Shown here: one piece after another, positions 55,282-64,000 of the stretch
Numbering within the stretch: position 1 is the stretch's first letter
How the letters are laid out: each line of letters begins with the position of its first letter
NCBI RefSeq assembly: GCF_037126465.1
Contig: NC_088201.1
Span: 66,362,879-66,426,878 of the forward strand
Source: Ornithodoros turicata
Lineage: Eukaryota > Arthropoda > Arachnida > Ixodida > Argasidae
DNA length: 64,000 nucleotides
Reading direction: 5' to 3'
Made by a program: the position numbers and the translations under genes
Notes under the pieces: generated by a model
What the model was told of the DNA's origin: nothing
The model's database searches: none
What the model saw: the letters and a program-made list of their open reading frames with translations, nothing else

Positions 55282-56770
55282 CCCGAGTGTGCATAAGGCC
55301 CAAGTGACCAAAACGTCCAAATGTTCATAAGACCCGAAAAAAAATTGGGCCTTTTGCGCATTTGGGTCAAATGAGCAGGACAGAATAAGGTGTCCAGAAG
55401 GCCCTAACGCCCAGAAGGCCCAAATGGTCATATGGCCCGAAAACCAGAACGGAAGACTAACAGTGTATTTTTTCGACCGTATTTTTCAGTGTATAAGCGC
55501 CGTTATACATTGAAAGAAGTTCTCTGAAGAAGTCCTGCGCGTCATCTAATGATCATATGCGCGTCATCATCCTGCGCAGGATTTCTTCAGAGAACTTTTT
55601 TTTATATATAACGGAGCTTGTACACAGAAAAATGCGGTACTTTTATCAGTGCGAGTTATACGCGAGAAATATGTAAAATCGCTTTTCAGGTGTGACTGCG
55701 CAGGAATTTCACACTTTGCCGAGAATCGCTACGGCTTGGTATTTTGCTCGGGACTGAGATTTATTATGTTCATCATGCAGTGCCCATTTTGGACAATTGC
55801 ACTCGGTCACTCAGTGGAATATGCTCCTTCTGCAGCGCGCATCTCACGTGAACACAAACAATGCGCTTCTTCCACCTTGTGAAATCTAGTCTCCAAAGAG
55901 TTCAGTTACAGAATCAATTCGAAGGTGTCCGCCTATTTGATAGAGCGCCATTTGGTCGAACGGCCCCGAAAAAATGGCCCCGGAAAATTTTGTGACGGAA
56001 CAAATGGTCTCGGAAAAAATTGCACCGATGGGTTAGAGCGGAAAAAACGGTCCCATGCGTAGGCGTGGTTTGCGACGTTCAGACCCCTCCCGAAATCGTA
56101 CCTTTGGTAGCGCATCTGGAAGAGAGAAAGGCGGAGTAAACCCTTCTCTCCTATGCAAATTTCCTCCTGAACCCCTCCAGAAATATTTTTTTTCTGGCTA
56201 CGCTACTGCCGTGCCCGGCTTGGATACCTTCGCAGAAAAAGCGCTACATATTGTGCGTCATAGCAGTATTCAAGCGAAAGTTGAAAAGCTTTTAATGCGG
56301 CAAACGAATCACTTGTTCAATAAATATATTAGGCACAGAGGTTACCAATCTGTACCGAGCGAAATATTGAACGCTGTAAGGATTCAATATGTATTTGTAT
56401 TTTACTTTTTGTCACATTTATATCTTATTTGCTTGAAAATTTGTTTCTTCATTTCAGTACTTTTATTAATATTTTTAGTTCAGTTACCTTTTTCTCCTCT
56501 GTCGCATTCAGCATTTAATTAATATTGCGCATATGTGCAAAGAAAATACAGTATCTAGGTCACTCCTAGTCTTCCCTCCTGGGTTTCGGGCCATATGACC
56601 ATTCGGGCCATATGAATATTTTGGCCTTCTGGGCATTTCGGCCTTCTGGACACCTTGCCCTGCCCTTCTCATTTGACCCAAATGCTCAAAAGGCCCAAAT
56701 TTTTTTCGGGTCTTATGAACATTTGGGCGTTCTGATCACTTGGGCCTTATGCACACTTCGCCCATATAGG
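55282..56770. mobile_element. Nested inverted element with GGCC(C/T)-ATATGG/CATAAGG motif ends
   Basis: The left arm 55282-55447 (CGAGTGTGCATAAGGCCCAA and on) and the right arm 56580-56770 (ending TTGGGCCTTATGCACACTTCG) are mirror images over about 165 bp. They are built from words like AAGGCCCAAATG, GGTCATATGGCCC and TCTGGACACCTT. No target duplication is clear. A short hairpin (AGTTCTCTGAAGAAGTCCTG and complement) lies at 55513-55601. A one-sided GGAAAAAATGG cluster (55945-56055) is inside. Confidence 0.75.
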
Positions 56771-57002
56771 ATGATACCTGAATCCCCAGGGGATTAGGTA
56801 CAACAGAATCCCGGCATTTATTTCCCTTGTCACCAAAGTAATACACACGCGCCAGAGGTTGAAAGACCTAAACTGACATACACGAGGGATTACGAAGTTT
56901 TAGGCCAGAAAATATCAACAAAGTTTACTTGCGTTCACCAAGGTTCACTAAGGTTCACCAAACATTACTTGACACCAAGACCTTCCTTTCATTTGCACGG
57001 TC

Positions 57003-57142
57003 ACAACAACAACAATAAATGATGACGATGAGATGGGGTGTTTCACCGCGGTGGAGCGGTACTCTACCCCACAGCACGTGAAACATTATATGAAGATGAT
57101 GATGGAAGGATGAAAATACGAGAACGAATTAAAGCGTCTGGA
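57003..57142 (-). mobile_element. LINE 3' UTR fragment with (GTT)n tail
   Basis: It starts (AAC)n on the plus strand, then GATGACGATGAGATGGGGTG and TTCACCGCGGTGGAGCGGTA. It is the same unit as 10618-10740. It lies inside the hAT-like element at 54936, so it is a later insertion. Confidence 0.7.
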
Positions 57143-57311
57143 GCAATCCAGTGGACGATAGGAGAATACACGTTTCACTTTCTACTAATACTAAGGCACT
57201 TTGCTCAAATTACTTTGTTTGGAGTATTTTGTACTCTATTTTAAATACTTTTACGTGGACTTTTTAGTATCTCATTTTAAATACTTTTGCGCAGTATTTT
57301 CTACAAGTCTG

Positions 57312-58900
57312 GACCCATCTTATCCTTCCTACTCCCCACCAGTTTTTGCAGTGCTGTATCATTATGCTGCTCTCCAATCTCTTTATTTAACGCACTTGTT
57401 CGTACAGGTTCCGACAAAAGTTGACGAAACACGTGAGTTGCGTACTTTTTCTCCGGTGCTACACCCTAGCGGCAAGCGGAAGCGGGCGAATTCACTGCTT
57501 CGGAGGGGTGAATGAGTGTGCTGCAAACGACACACACAACGTGCCCGCGAAGTGGGTTGGATTTTACTGTAGTGCTGTCCAGCACGTGACTGGAAGATTG
57601 TATATGTAAAGTGCAAGATACCTTTGGTATTTAATCTGATCACCTCTAAGTCCCGTAACGATTCAATTGTTTGGCAGGTACCACTTGTTTCTTTAGATTG
57701 TCACCGCGTCGCTGCTTTCTAATAAGAGCAATGCACCGGGTGTGTCCACCATAACTCATCCTTCTTATCCCAATGATAGCGGCGAGCTGCAAACCTTCAC
57801 AATTTTTCAGTCACATGGTGTTGGAGAACGCAGCAGTGAAATCCAACCCAATTCGTGGGCACATGCGTTGAAGACCAGAAAAAACTACTGCAGTATGTCG
57901 CTAAAAGCGCACTCATCCATCCCTCCGAAACAGTGAACTCGCCCAAACTCACCCGCCTCTACCCAGAGCATCGAACCGAAACGTTTTTCGGTTTGTTTCG
58001 CGTTCGGGTTCGGCCATAAAGGTTCGGTTCCGGTTCAGGTCCGGAGCTCACATATATCGGTTCGATTAACCGGTTCAGAGGCTGTAAACCTGTTCCAGGT
58101 TCTAATATGCTACAAAATTATAGGTAGCCACTAAAAATGATACAAGGTCTCTTAGTTACGTTTTTATGCATTTATTTGTTTTTCGACCAACAGGATATGA
58201 TTTAAACTGCTAAAAAAATAAATAGAACGATATACCTAGATTATAACTAACACGTCATCTGGAAGTGGAACGTCCGTGTGACTACTGACTAGAGCATGAA
58301 ATATGTGTTGGTACCTTACACTTCACGTGCCAGGATGACATCAGAACAAGGACAAAGGACATCAGGACAAAGGATGGACAGGACCGCTATTTCTTTGCAT
58401 CAGTGTAGTAATCTCATCCCGAATCTTCGTCGACTGTTTGGTTTCGGGAATGTAACACAGCGACCGGCGTGATACACTACTTGTCCGCTTCGTGCAGAGC
58501 GACGTCAACGCGGTGGCCTTGGGAGGGAGAAATGTCTGCCACCTGCTCTCCACGTTCCTGTTTCGGTTTGATTACTTTCTAATTTGAGGCACAATTCGTC
58601 ACATGAGGAAGAAACAAAGTTGATAGCAGGTATACAGTGGATGTTATGCACCAACTACGATGTGCAGCAATTCTTTCTCCGATCGTTCCGAAGTCTCCCT
58701 TAAAGAGTAACGGGACACATAGGGACACAAGGAACTATAAACGCAAGAGAGAGAGAGAGAAAATTATTTTAAACTTCCACGGGTATGCGAAGAATATTTC
58801 GATGCTGTCGGAACTACTTGTTCTTCGAACTGTTCTCACCAAAATTAAAAAGCTCGAGCTATAGCACCCCTTCAACAGTGCATTACGAAGTAAACTCCCA
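57312..58900. other. No recognisable gene; one GGTTCGG motif cluster
   Basis: 57980-58105 holds repeated words GAACCG, GGTTCGG and CGGTTC in both orientations (ATCGGTTCGATTAACCGGTT), again like a one-sided transposon end. The rest has no readable domain, promoter or upstream exon of the MATH-BTB gene. Confidence 0.45.
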
Positions 58901-59027
58901 GTAACACGTCAATAAATGAACCTCCGTGCACGTTTACCACACAAACATTTCCAAAATAGTTTTTTTAATGCAAAATCACTTCGTAAGGGGTTCTACGTTT
59001 TTATGTTTCCAGTATTCCTGTAATGTT

Positions 59028-59043
59028 TCGAATTCTGTTCCAG
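59028..59043 (+). promoter_or_regulatory. Probable 3' splice site of the MATH-BTB gene
   Basis: A pyrimidine-containing tract (TCGAATTCTGTTCCAG) ends in AG at 59042-59043, directly before the first residues that look like family sequence. A second AG (TTTCCAG, about 59011) lies upstream. The frame is open through both, but the residues before 59044 are phenylalanine-rich and intron-like. Confidence 0.6.
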
Positions 59044-60107
59044 GTGTACCGGGCATTGGAAGCGATGTTCTAACACACACCTACAGCTGCAGAAGATTGA
59101 AGAGGGAAACCTGTGTCCACACGTGGGTAATCGAAGACTTCAGCCTTCGATTGGGTTCCCGTGACGATTTCGTAGAGAGCGATAAGTTTTCTCCAGATGC
59201 TGATAGTGAATGGTGTCTGAGACTGTACCCATGGAGCAAGGACAATTTCTACGATACGGTGTTCCTCGAGCTGGTGTTTCTCGGCACTGGGACTGCTGTG
59301 GCCAAAGGACAGTTCTGGATAGTCAGTGGTAACGGGAGAACGGTGAGAAAATGTGACATGCTTATTCGAAAGTTCACGCCAGAGATCGACGCATTCAGCG
59401 TGTGGCTCGGCGAGAAAAAAGATTTTCTCGACACAGCCAAAGGACTACTGGTCGACGATGTTCTTACCCTGTCGTGCGAATTGACCACAGTCAAGGACAC
59501 TGGTATTTCTATGGCCTGCACCTTACGAAAACCGCTGGAGGGACCGACTCTTAAAGACGACGTCAGCAGATTCTCGGAGAACACGGACTTCACCGATTTG
59601 ACCATCGTTGCGGAAAACAAAACATTTCGCGTGCACAAGGTACTTTTAGCTGCGCGGTCACCCGTGTTTCATGCGATGTTCATGAACGACATGAAAGAAA
59701 AGCAGGAGAGCCTCGTAGAAGTAAAAGACCTGTCTGCAGATGTCGTCAGGGAAATGCTAACTTTCGTGTACACGGACGAAGCACCCAACCTGTGCAGTAT
59801 GGCCTGCGACCTTCTTCAAGCGGCGGACAAGTACGACTTGGAAAGGCTCCGCTCGATGTGTGAAGAGCAAATCGCTCTGTGCCTCACAGCTGATACGGCC
59901 GTCGATGCCCTCCGTTTGGCTGACAGGACTAACGCCGCTCATTTAAAACGCGTTGCCACCCACTACATCAACACGCACGCGGACGACGTCAGGAAATCCG
60001 ACGGCTGGGAGGCAATGATAGAGGAGGAGCCTCACCTTCTTGAATGCATCTACAGCGCCATGTTTGAAGAGAAAGTGAGCATAAAGCCGGAGGAAGGTTG
60101 GGAGTGA
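59044..60107 (+). CDS. MATH and BTB/POZ domain protein, SPOP-like (probable last exon)
   Basis: Likely a substrate adaptor for CUL3 ubiquitin ligases: MATH binds the target, BTB binds CUL3. Numbered in the open frame from 58926, MATH spans about 63-190 (HTWVIEDFSLRLG; GLLVDDVLTLSCEL) and BTB about 213-320 (FTDLTIVAENKTFRVHKVLL, then ARSPVFHAMF, then MLTFVYTD). A BACK-like helical tail follows to about 383 (AADKYDLERLRSMCEEQIAL). The stop is TGA at 60105-60107. Coding is intact, with no frameshift. The open frame upstream to 58926 begins with GTG; an ATG at 58968 could start it, but the splice acceptor at 59043 makes an upstream exon more likely, and none was recognised. A secreted form is unlikely, as no signal peptide is seen. 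No AATAAA lies close downstream. The family is established; the substrate is unknown. Confidence 0.9.
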
Positions 60108-60315
60108 CTCGCTGCTTTCGAGGGCTCTGAACAAGCACGAAATACATTTTGCGCGTGGAACTCTTTCACCAAATACCTTCACACATATACCAGAAGTGGT
60201 CAATGAAGGTCTTTCTAGAATGCATTTATTTAGTATGAATTTGCTAAAGGAACTAGAGCGCATTAGAACGACAGTAATGCGCAAAAATTTCTTTTCGTGA
60301 AATGAGAGATGGCAT

Positions 60316-60640
60316 TACCTTGACATCCACACAAAAGGAATGGGGTTCATCGGTTGCGTCGTTCGTAATTTATGTTCGATAAAAAAAAAAAAAAAAACGC
60401 AAGTGACGCTTTCCCTCTCTCCTTCTCAAGCAGCTCTACAATGCGGAGAGGCCTTGGATTGGTCTCCTCAAATAATCTTCCGCGATGACTGGACAAACCG
60501 TTTGAGGATAGACCAATGAGAGCTAGCTCTGCATTGTTGGCAGAGGAGAGGGGAAAGCGTAAATTCCCGGTTTCTCCCGCTCATAAATCACGAACGACGC
60601 AACGGATGAACCTTGTCCCTTTTGTGTTGGTATCAAGGTA
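60316..60640. mobile_element. TA-flanked MITE, about 60-bp arms (CCTTGA tips)
   Basis: CCTTGACATCCACACAAAAGG on the left is mirrored by CCTTTTGTGTTGGTATCAAGG on the right, and the match continues through GGTTCATC and GCGTCGTTCGT. TA flanks both tips, as in Tc1/mariner-type insertions. An A-run (60380-60396) and a second inverted pair (CTACAATGCGGAG with its imperfect partner near 60525) lie inside. It is about 210 bp downstream of the MATH-BTB stop, so it may fall in the 3' UTR. Confidence 0.75.
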
Positions 60641-60767
60641 ACGGTATTTTTCATTTTGCAAGGAGAAATTTTTGGACAAGAGCTGAGCCTCTTGTTGACC
60701 TTGTACACACATTGTGCATACACACAATCATACGCTCAGTTGTCTCGCGACGTAAACACCCAATTAC

Positions 60768-60832
60768 ATATATACACAATCATACGACGGGATCGACGCA
60801 AGCGGCAAATGTTGAACATGAGAGAACTGATG
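60768..60832 (-). repeat. Inverted partial monomer at the head of the 285-bp array
   Basis: Read on the minus strand, CATCAGTTCTCTCATGTTCA and the following 40 bases match the same segment of every array monomer. It stands head to head with the forward copy starting about 60833, giving an inverted repeat of about 46-bp arms (ATACACAATCATACGACGGG and complement). Confidence 0.85.
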
Positions 60833-60983
60833 CCGCAACATTTGCCGCTTGCATCGATCCCGTCGTATGATTGTGTGTATGAGTGAGAAAAATGTAAGAG
60901 TGAAAGGGGGATGAGTGAGAGAGTGGTTGGTTTCTCCCTTCAGTTGACGCACCCTTGGAAGTCGCTGGGGAGGTGTGTTAGCT

Positions 60984-61229
60984 CAATAGATGAGTTAAGA
61001 AAATCCCAGAGTGCTTAGCGCCGCTTTGAACTGTGGGAGTTTACTAATCCGAAAGAAACGTGTGGCCTCCAAACTCTTCCGATTTCTCCCCTGCCGGTCT
61101 ATTGTCCACGACGTGTCAAGGTCAGCGAAAGCGAAATGTGAAGGATTTTTCTTCGTTCTCCCGCTCAGCACGCGCCCAGGATGCAATGCGTGCGCAAAGA
61201 GCACTGGAATTTTCTGAACTCGTCTATTG
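60984..61229. mobile_element. MITE inserted in the tRNA-like head of the first array unit
   Basis: CAATAGATGAGTTAAGAAAAT is mirrored by ATTTTCTGAACTCGTCTATTG with two mismatches. Removing it rejoins GTGTTAGCT with GGTAGAACC into a nearly complete tRNA-like A-box region. It is about 246 bp and non-coding, with the target duplication unresolved. Confidence 0.65.
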
Positions 61230-63674
61230 GTAGAACCCTGGACCGGCATCCAGAAGATGTGGGTTCGAGTCCTACAGCTGGCTACCCTTTTCAGTGACTT
61301 CCATCTTTCATCGTTAATTTCTTAGGCAATTTGAGGCTTTGTATGTATTTGTCCTTCTGTGTTGTTCCAGCCTTAGAACATCAGTTCTCTCATGTTCAAC
61401 ATTTGCCGCTTGCGTCGATCCTGTCGTATGATTGTGTGTATGAGTGAGAAAAATGTAAGACTGAAAGGGGGATGAGTGAGAGAGTGGTTGGTTTGTCCCT
61501 TCGGTTGACGCACCCTTGGAAGTCGCTCGGCAATCCAGATGATGTGGGTTCGAATCCTACAGCTGGCTAACCTTTTCAGTGACTTCCATCTTTCATGGTC
61601 AATTTCTTAGGCAATTTGAGGCTTTGTATGTATTTGTCCTTCTGTGTTGTTCCAGCCTTAGAACATCAGTTCTCTCATGTTCAACATTTGCCGCTTGCGT
61701 CGATCCTGTCGTATGATTGTGTGTATGAGTGAGAAAAATGTAAGACTGAAAGGGGGATGAGTGAGAGAGTGGTTGGTTTGTCCCTTCGGTTGACGCACCC
61801 TTGGAAGTCGCTCGGCAATCCAGATGATGTGGGTTCGAATCCTACAGCTGGCTAACCTTTTCAGTGACTTCCATCTTTCATGGTCAATTTCTTAGGCAAT
61901 TTGAGGCTTTGTATGTATTTGTCCTTCTGTGTTGTTCCAGCCTTAGAACATCAGTTCTCTCATGTTCAACATTTGCCGCTTGCGTCGATCCTGTCGTATG
62001 ATTGTGTGTATGAGTGAGAAAAATGTAAGACTGAAAGGGGGATGAGTGAGAGAGTGGTTGGTTTGTCCCTTCGGTTGACGCACCCTTGGAAGTCGCTCGG
62101 CAATCCAGATGATGTGGGTTCGAATCCTACAGCTGGCTAACCTTTTCAGTGACTTCCATCTTTCATGGTCAATTTCTTAGGCAATTTGAGGCTTTGTATG
62201 TATTTGTCCTTCTGTGTTGTTCCAGCCTTAGAACATCAGTTCTCTCATGTTCAACATTTGCCGCTTGCGTCGATCCTGTCGTATGATTGTGTGTATGAGT
62301 GAGAAAAATGTAAGACTGAAAGGGGGATGAGTGAGAGAGTGGTTGGTTTGTCCCTTCGGTTGACGCACCCTTGGAAGTCGCTCGGCAATCCAGATGATGT
62401 GGGTTCGAATCCTACAGCTGGCTAACCTTTTCAGTGACTTCCATCTTTCATGGTCAATTTCTTAGGCAATTTGAGGCTTTGTATGTATTTGTCCTTCTGT
62501 GTTGTTCCAGCCTTAGAACATCAGTTCTCTCATGTTCAACATTTGCCGCTTGCGTCGATCCTGTCGTATGATTGTGTGTATGAGTGAGAAAAATGTAAGA
62601 CTGAAAGGGGGATGAGTGAGAGAGTGGTTGGTTTGTCCCTTCGGTTGACGCACCCTTGGAAGTCGCTCGGCAATCCAGATGATGTGGGTTCGAATCCTAC
62701 AGCTGGCTAACCTTTTCAGTGACTTCCATCTTTCATGGTCAATTTCTTAGGCAATTTGAGGCTTTGTATGTATTTGTCCTTCTGTGTTGTTCCAGCCTTA
62801 GAACATCAGTTCTCTCATGTTCAACATTTGCCGCTTGCGTCGATCCTGTCGTATGATTGTGTGTATGAGTGAGAAAAATGTAAGACTGAAAGGGGGATGA
62901 GTGAGAGAGTGGTTGGTTTGTCCCTTTGGTTGACGCACCCTTGGAAGTCGCTCGGCAATCCAGATGATGTGGGTTCGAATCCTACAGCTGGCTAACCTTT
63001 TCAGTGACTTCCATCTTTCATGGTCAATTTCTTAGGCAATTTGAGGCTTTGTATGTATTTGTCCTTCTGTGTTGTTCCAGCCTTAGAACATCAGTTCTCT
63101 CATGTTCAACATTTGCCGCTTGCGTCGATCCTGTCGTATGATTGTGTGTATGAGTGAGAAAAATGTAAGACTGAAAGGGGGATGAGTGAGAGAGTGGTTG
63201 GTTTGTCCCTTCGGTTGACGCACCCTTGGAAGTCGCTCGGCAATCCAGATGATGTGGGTTCGAATCCTACAGCTGGCTAACCTTTTCAGTGACTTCCATC
63301 TTTCATGGTCAATTTCTTAGGCAATTTGAGGCTTTGTATGTATTTGTCCTTCTGTGTTGTTCCAGCCTTAGAACATCAGTTCTCTCATGTTCAACATTTG
63401 CCGCTTGCGTCGATCCCGTCGTATGATTGTGTGTATGAGTGAGAAAAATGTAAGACTGAAAGGGGGATGAGTGAGAGAGTGGTTGGTTTGTCCCTTCGGT
63501 TGACGCACCCTTGGAAGTCGCTCGGCAATCCAGATGATGTGGGTTCGAATCCTACAGCTGGCTAACCTTTTCAGTGACTTCCATCTTTCATGGTCAATTT
63601 CTTAGGCAATTTGAGGCTTTGTATGTATTTGTCCTTCTGTGTTGTTCCAGCCTTAGAACATCAGTTCTCTCATG
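61230..63674 (+). repeat. Tandem array, exact 285-bp period, about 8.5 units
   Basis: GATGTGGGTTCGA recurs at 61256, 61541, 61826, 62111, 62396, 62681, 62966, 63251 and 63536, always 285 bp apart. From the second unit on the monomers look almost identical; I noticed single differences near 62926 and 63417. Each monomer carries the 3' half of a tRNA-like sequence with a B box (GGTTCGAATCC), then CTTCCATCTTTCATGG, and ends GAACATCAGTTCTCTCATG. The first unit still has a fuller tRNA-like head (TTAGCT, then TTGGTAGAACCCTGGACCGG), so the others are deletion derivatives. No open frame spans the monomers. The array stops sharply at 63674. Confidence 0.95.
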
Positions 63675-64000
63675 CAAAAATAGTCGTCGAGACTACATGG
63701 CGTCGAAAAACGTCGCGATGAATATACTTGGTGCTGAAAACTTTCGTACCAGTGTAAACGCTTTGCACTGCTTTTGCTGTGCTCTAGGTTTGCAATGATT
63801 CTAGCACTCACGCTGTCAGAAGGTTTCTACAACAGATAGCCAAATGTGATGAAAGCAACCGAAGGAAGTGACGAACACGTGACGAGCTCGTGAGAGAACT
63901 GCCTTCCCGGCCATCGTTGCGACCGCCCCGTGGCCGGGCATACCCCCTCTCCTCGGAGAACAAGGTGGTGCAACCTACAGTCACTAAATAGAGCTACAGA
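63675..64000. other. No recognisable gene
   Basis: This is single-copy-looking sequence after the array. There are short open frames only. Confidence 0.4.

Larger units (their letters stand above)
54936..57311. mobile_element. hAT-like element with AGTATTTTAAATAC-motif ends
   Basis: The tips are TAGACCTGTACGTA and CTACAAGTCTG. The target duplication GTCCCATC (54928-54935) and GACCCATC (57312-57319) differs at one base. Both ends carry AGTATTTT/AAAATACTTT arrays (54950-55075 and 57185-57300). The tip matches that of 5960-7280, whose motif array is completely different. The interior holds another inverted element (55282-56770) and a LINE tail. Confidence 0.78.

Noticed and set aside
60380..60396. 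Poly(A) tract as evidence that the MATH-BTB gene is a processed retrocopy
   Set aside because: The A-run lies inside the MITE at 60316-60640, so it says nothing about the gene's origin.
61230..63674. CRISPR array
   Set aside because: The repeat is 285 bp with no short repeat-spacer pattern, and the context is eukaryotic.

Overview
The window looks like repeat-rich chromosomal DNA from an arachnid, most likely a tick. This is an inference from three things: tRNA-headed SINEs, LINEs that carry an RNase H domain and end in (GTT)n tails, and an SPOP-like MATH-BTB gene of a type that is expanded in ticks. There are no operons, no rRNA genes, no convincing functional tRNA genes and no CRISPR array. 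Only one gene looks like a host gene: the MATH-BTB coding exon at 59044-60107 (+), preceded by a good splice acceptor. Nearly everything else that can be recognised is transposon-derived.

Layout. 1-13 kb: short inverted-repeat elements (MITEs), a SINE with a perfect 12-bp target duplication (3860-4148), a hAT-like element with ends made of TAATCGATTAC-type motifs (5960-7280) inside a small MITE, a Penelope GIY-YIG fragment, and two LINE tails, one split by a TTAA-flanked element. 13-18 kb: a CR1-type LINE tail, a Tigger/pogo remnant and a hAT-like element (16938-17789). 18-29 kb: a three-layer nest. A minus-strand LINE is split by a plus-strand I/R1-type LINE, which is split by a Ty3/gypsy LTR retrotransposon on the minus strand (22889-27296; two 154-bp LTRs, a TTCCC target duplication, and a gag-pol frame interrupted by one in-frame TAG). 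30-37 kb: four hAT-like elements with motif-array ends. 37-41 kb: a PIF/Harbinger remnant, a LINE tail and SINE pieces. 42.6-46.4 kb: a second three-layer nest, in which a LINE is split by one hAT element that is split by another; both hAT copies have perfect 8-bp target duplications. 46-54 kb: a SINE, a fold-back element, a broken Ty3/gypsy integrase region and long stretches with nothing recognisable. 54.9-57.3 kb: another nested hAT-like pair. 58-61 kb: the MATH-BTB gene and a TA-flanked MITE. 60.8-63.7 kb: a very uniform tandem array with a 285-bp period, seeded by a tRNA-like SINE unit.

The most striking pattern is a shared architecture in at least eight elements. Each has hAT-like tips (CAGNG..., TAGRG... 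or CAGACTTGTA), usually with an 8-bp target duplication, followed by 100-250 bp of one short motif repeated many times. Each family uses a different motif. These repeats may be transposase-binding arrays, but that is inference.
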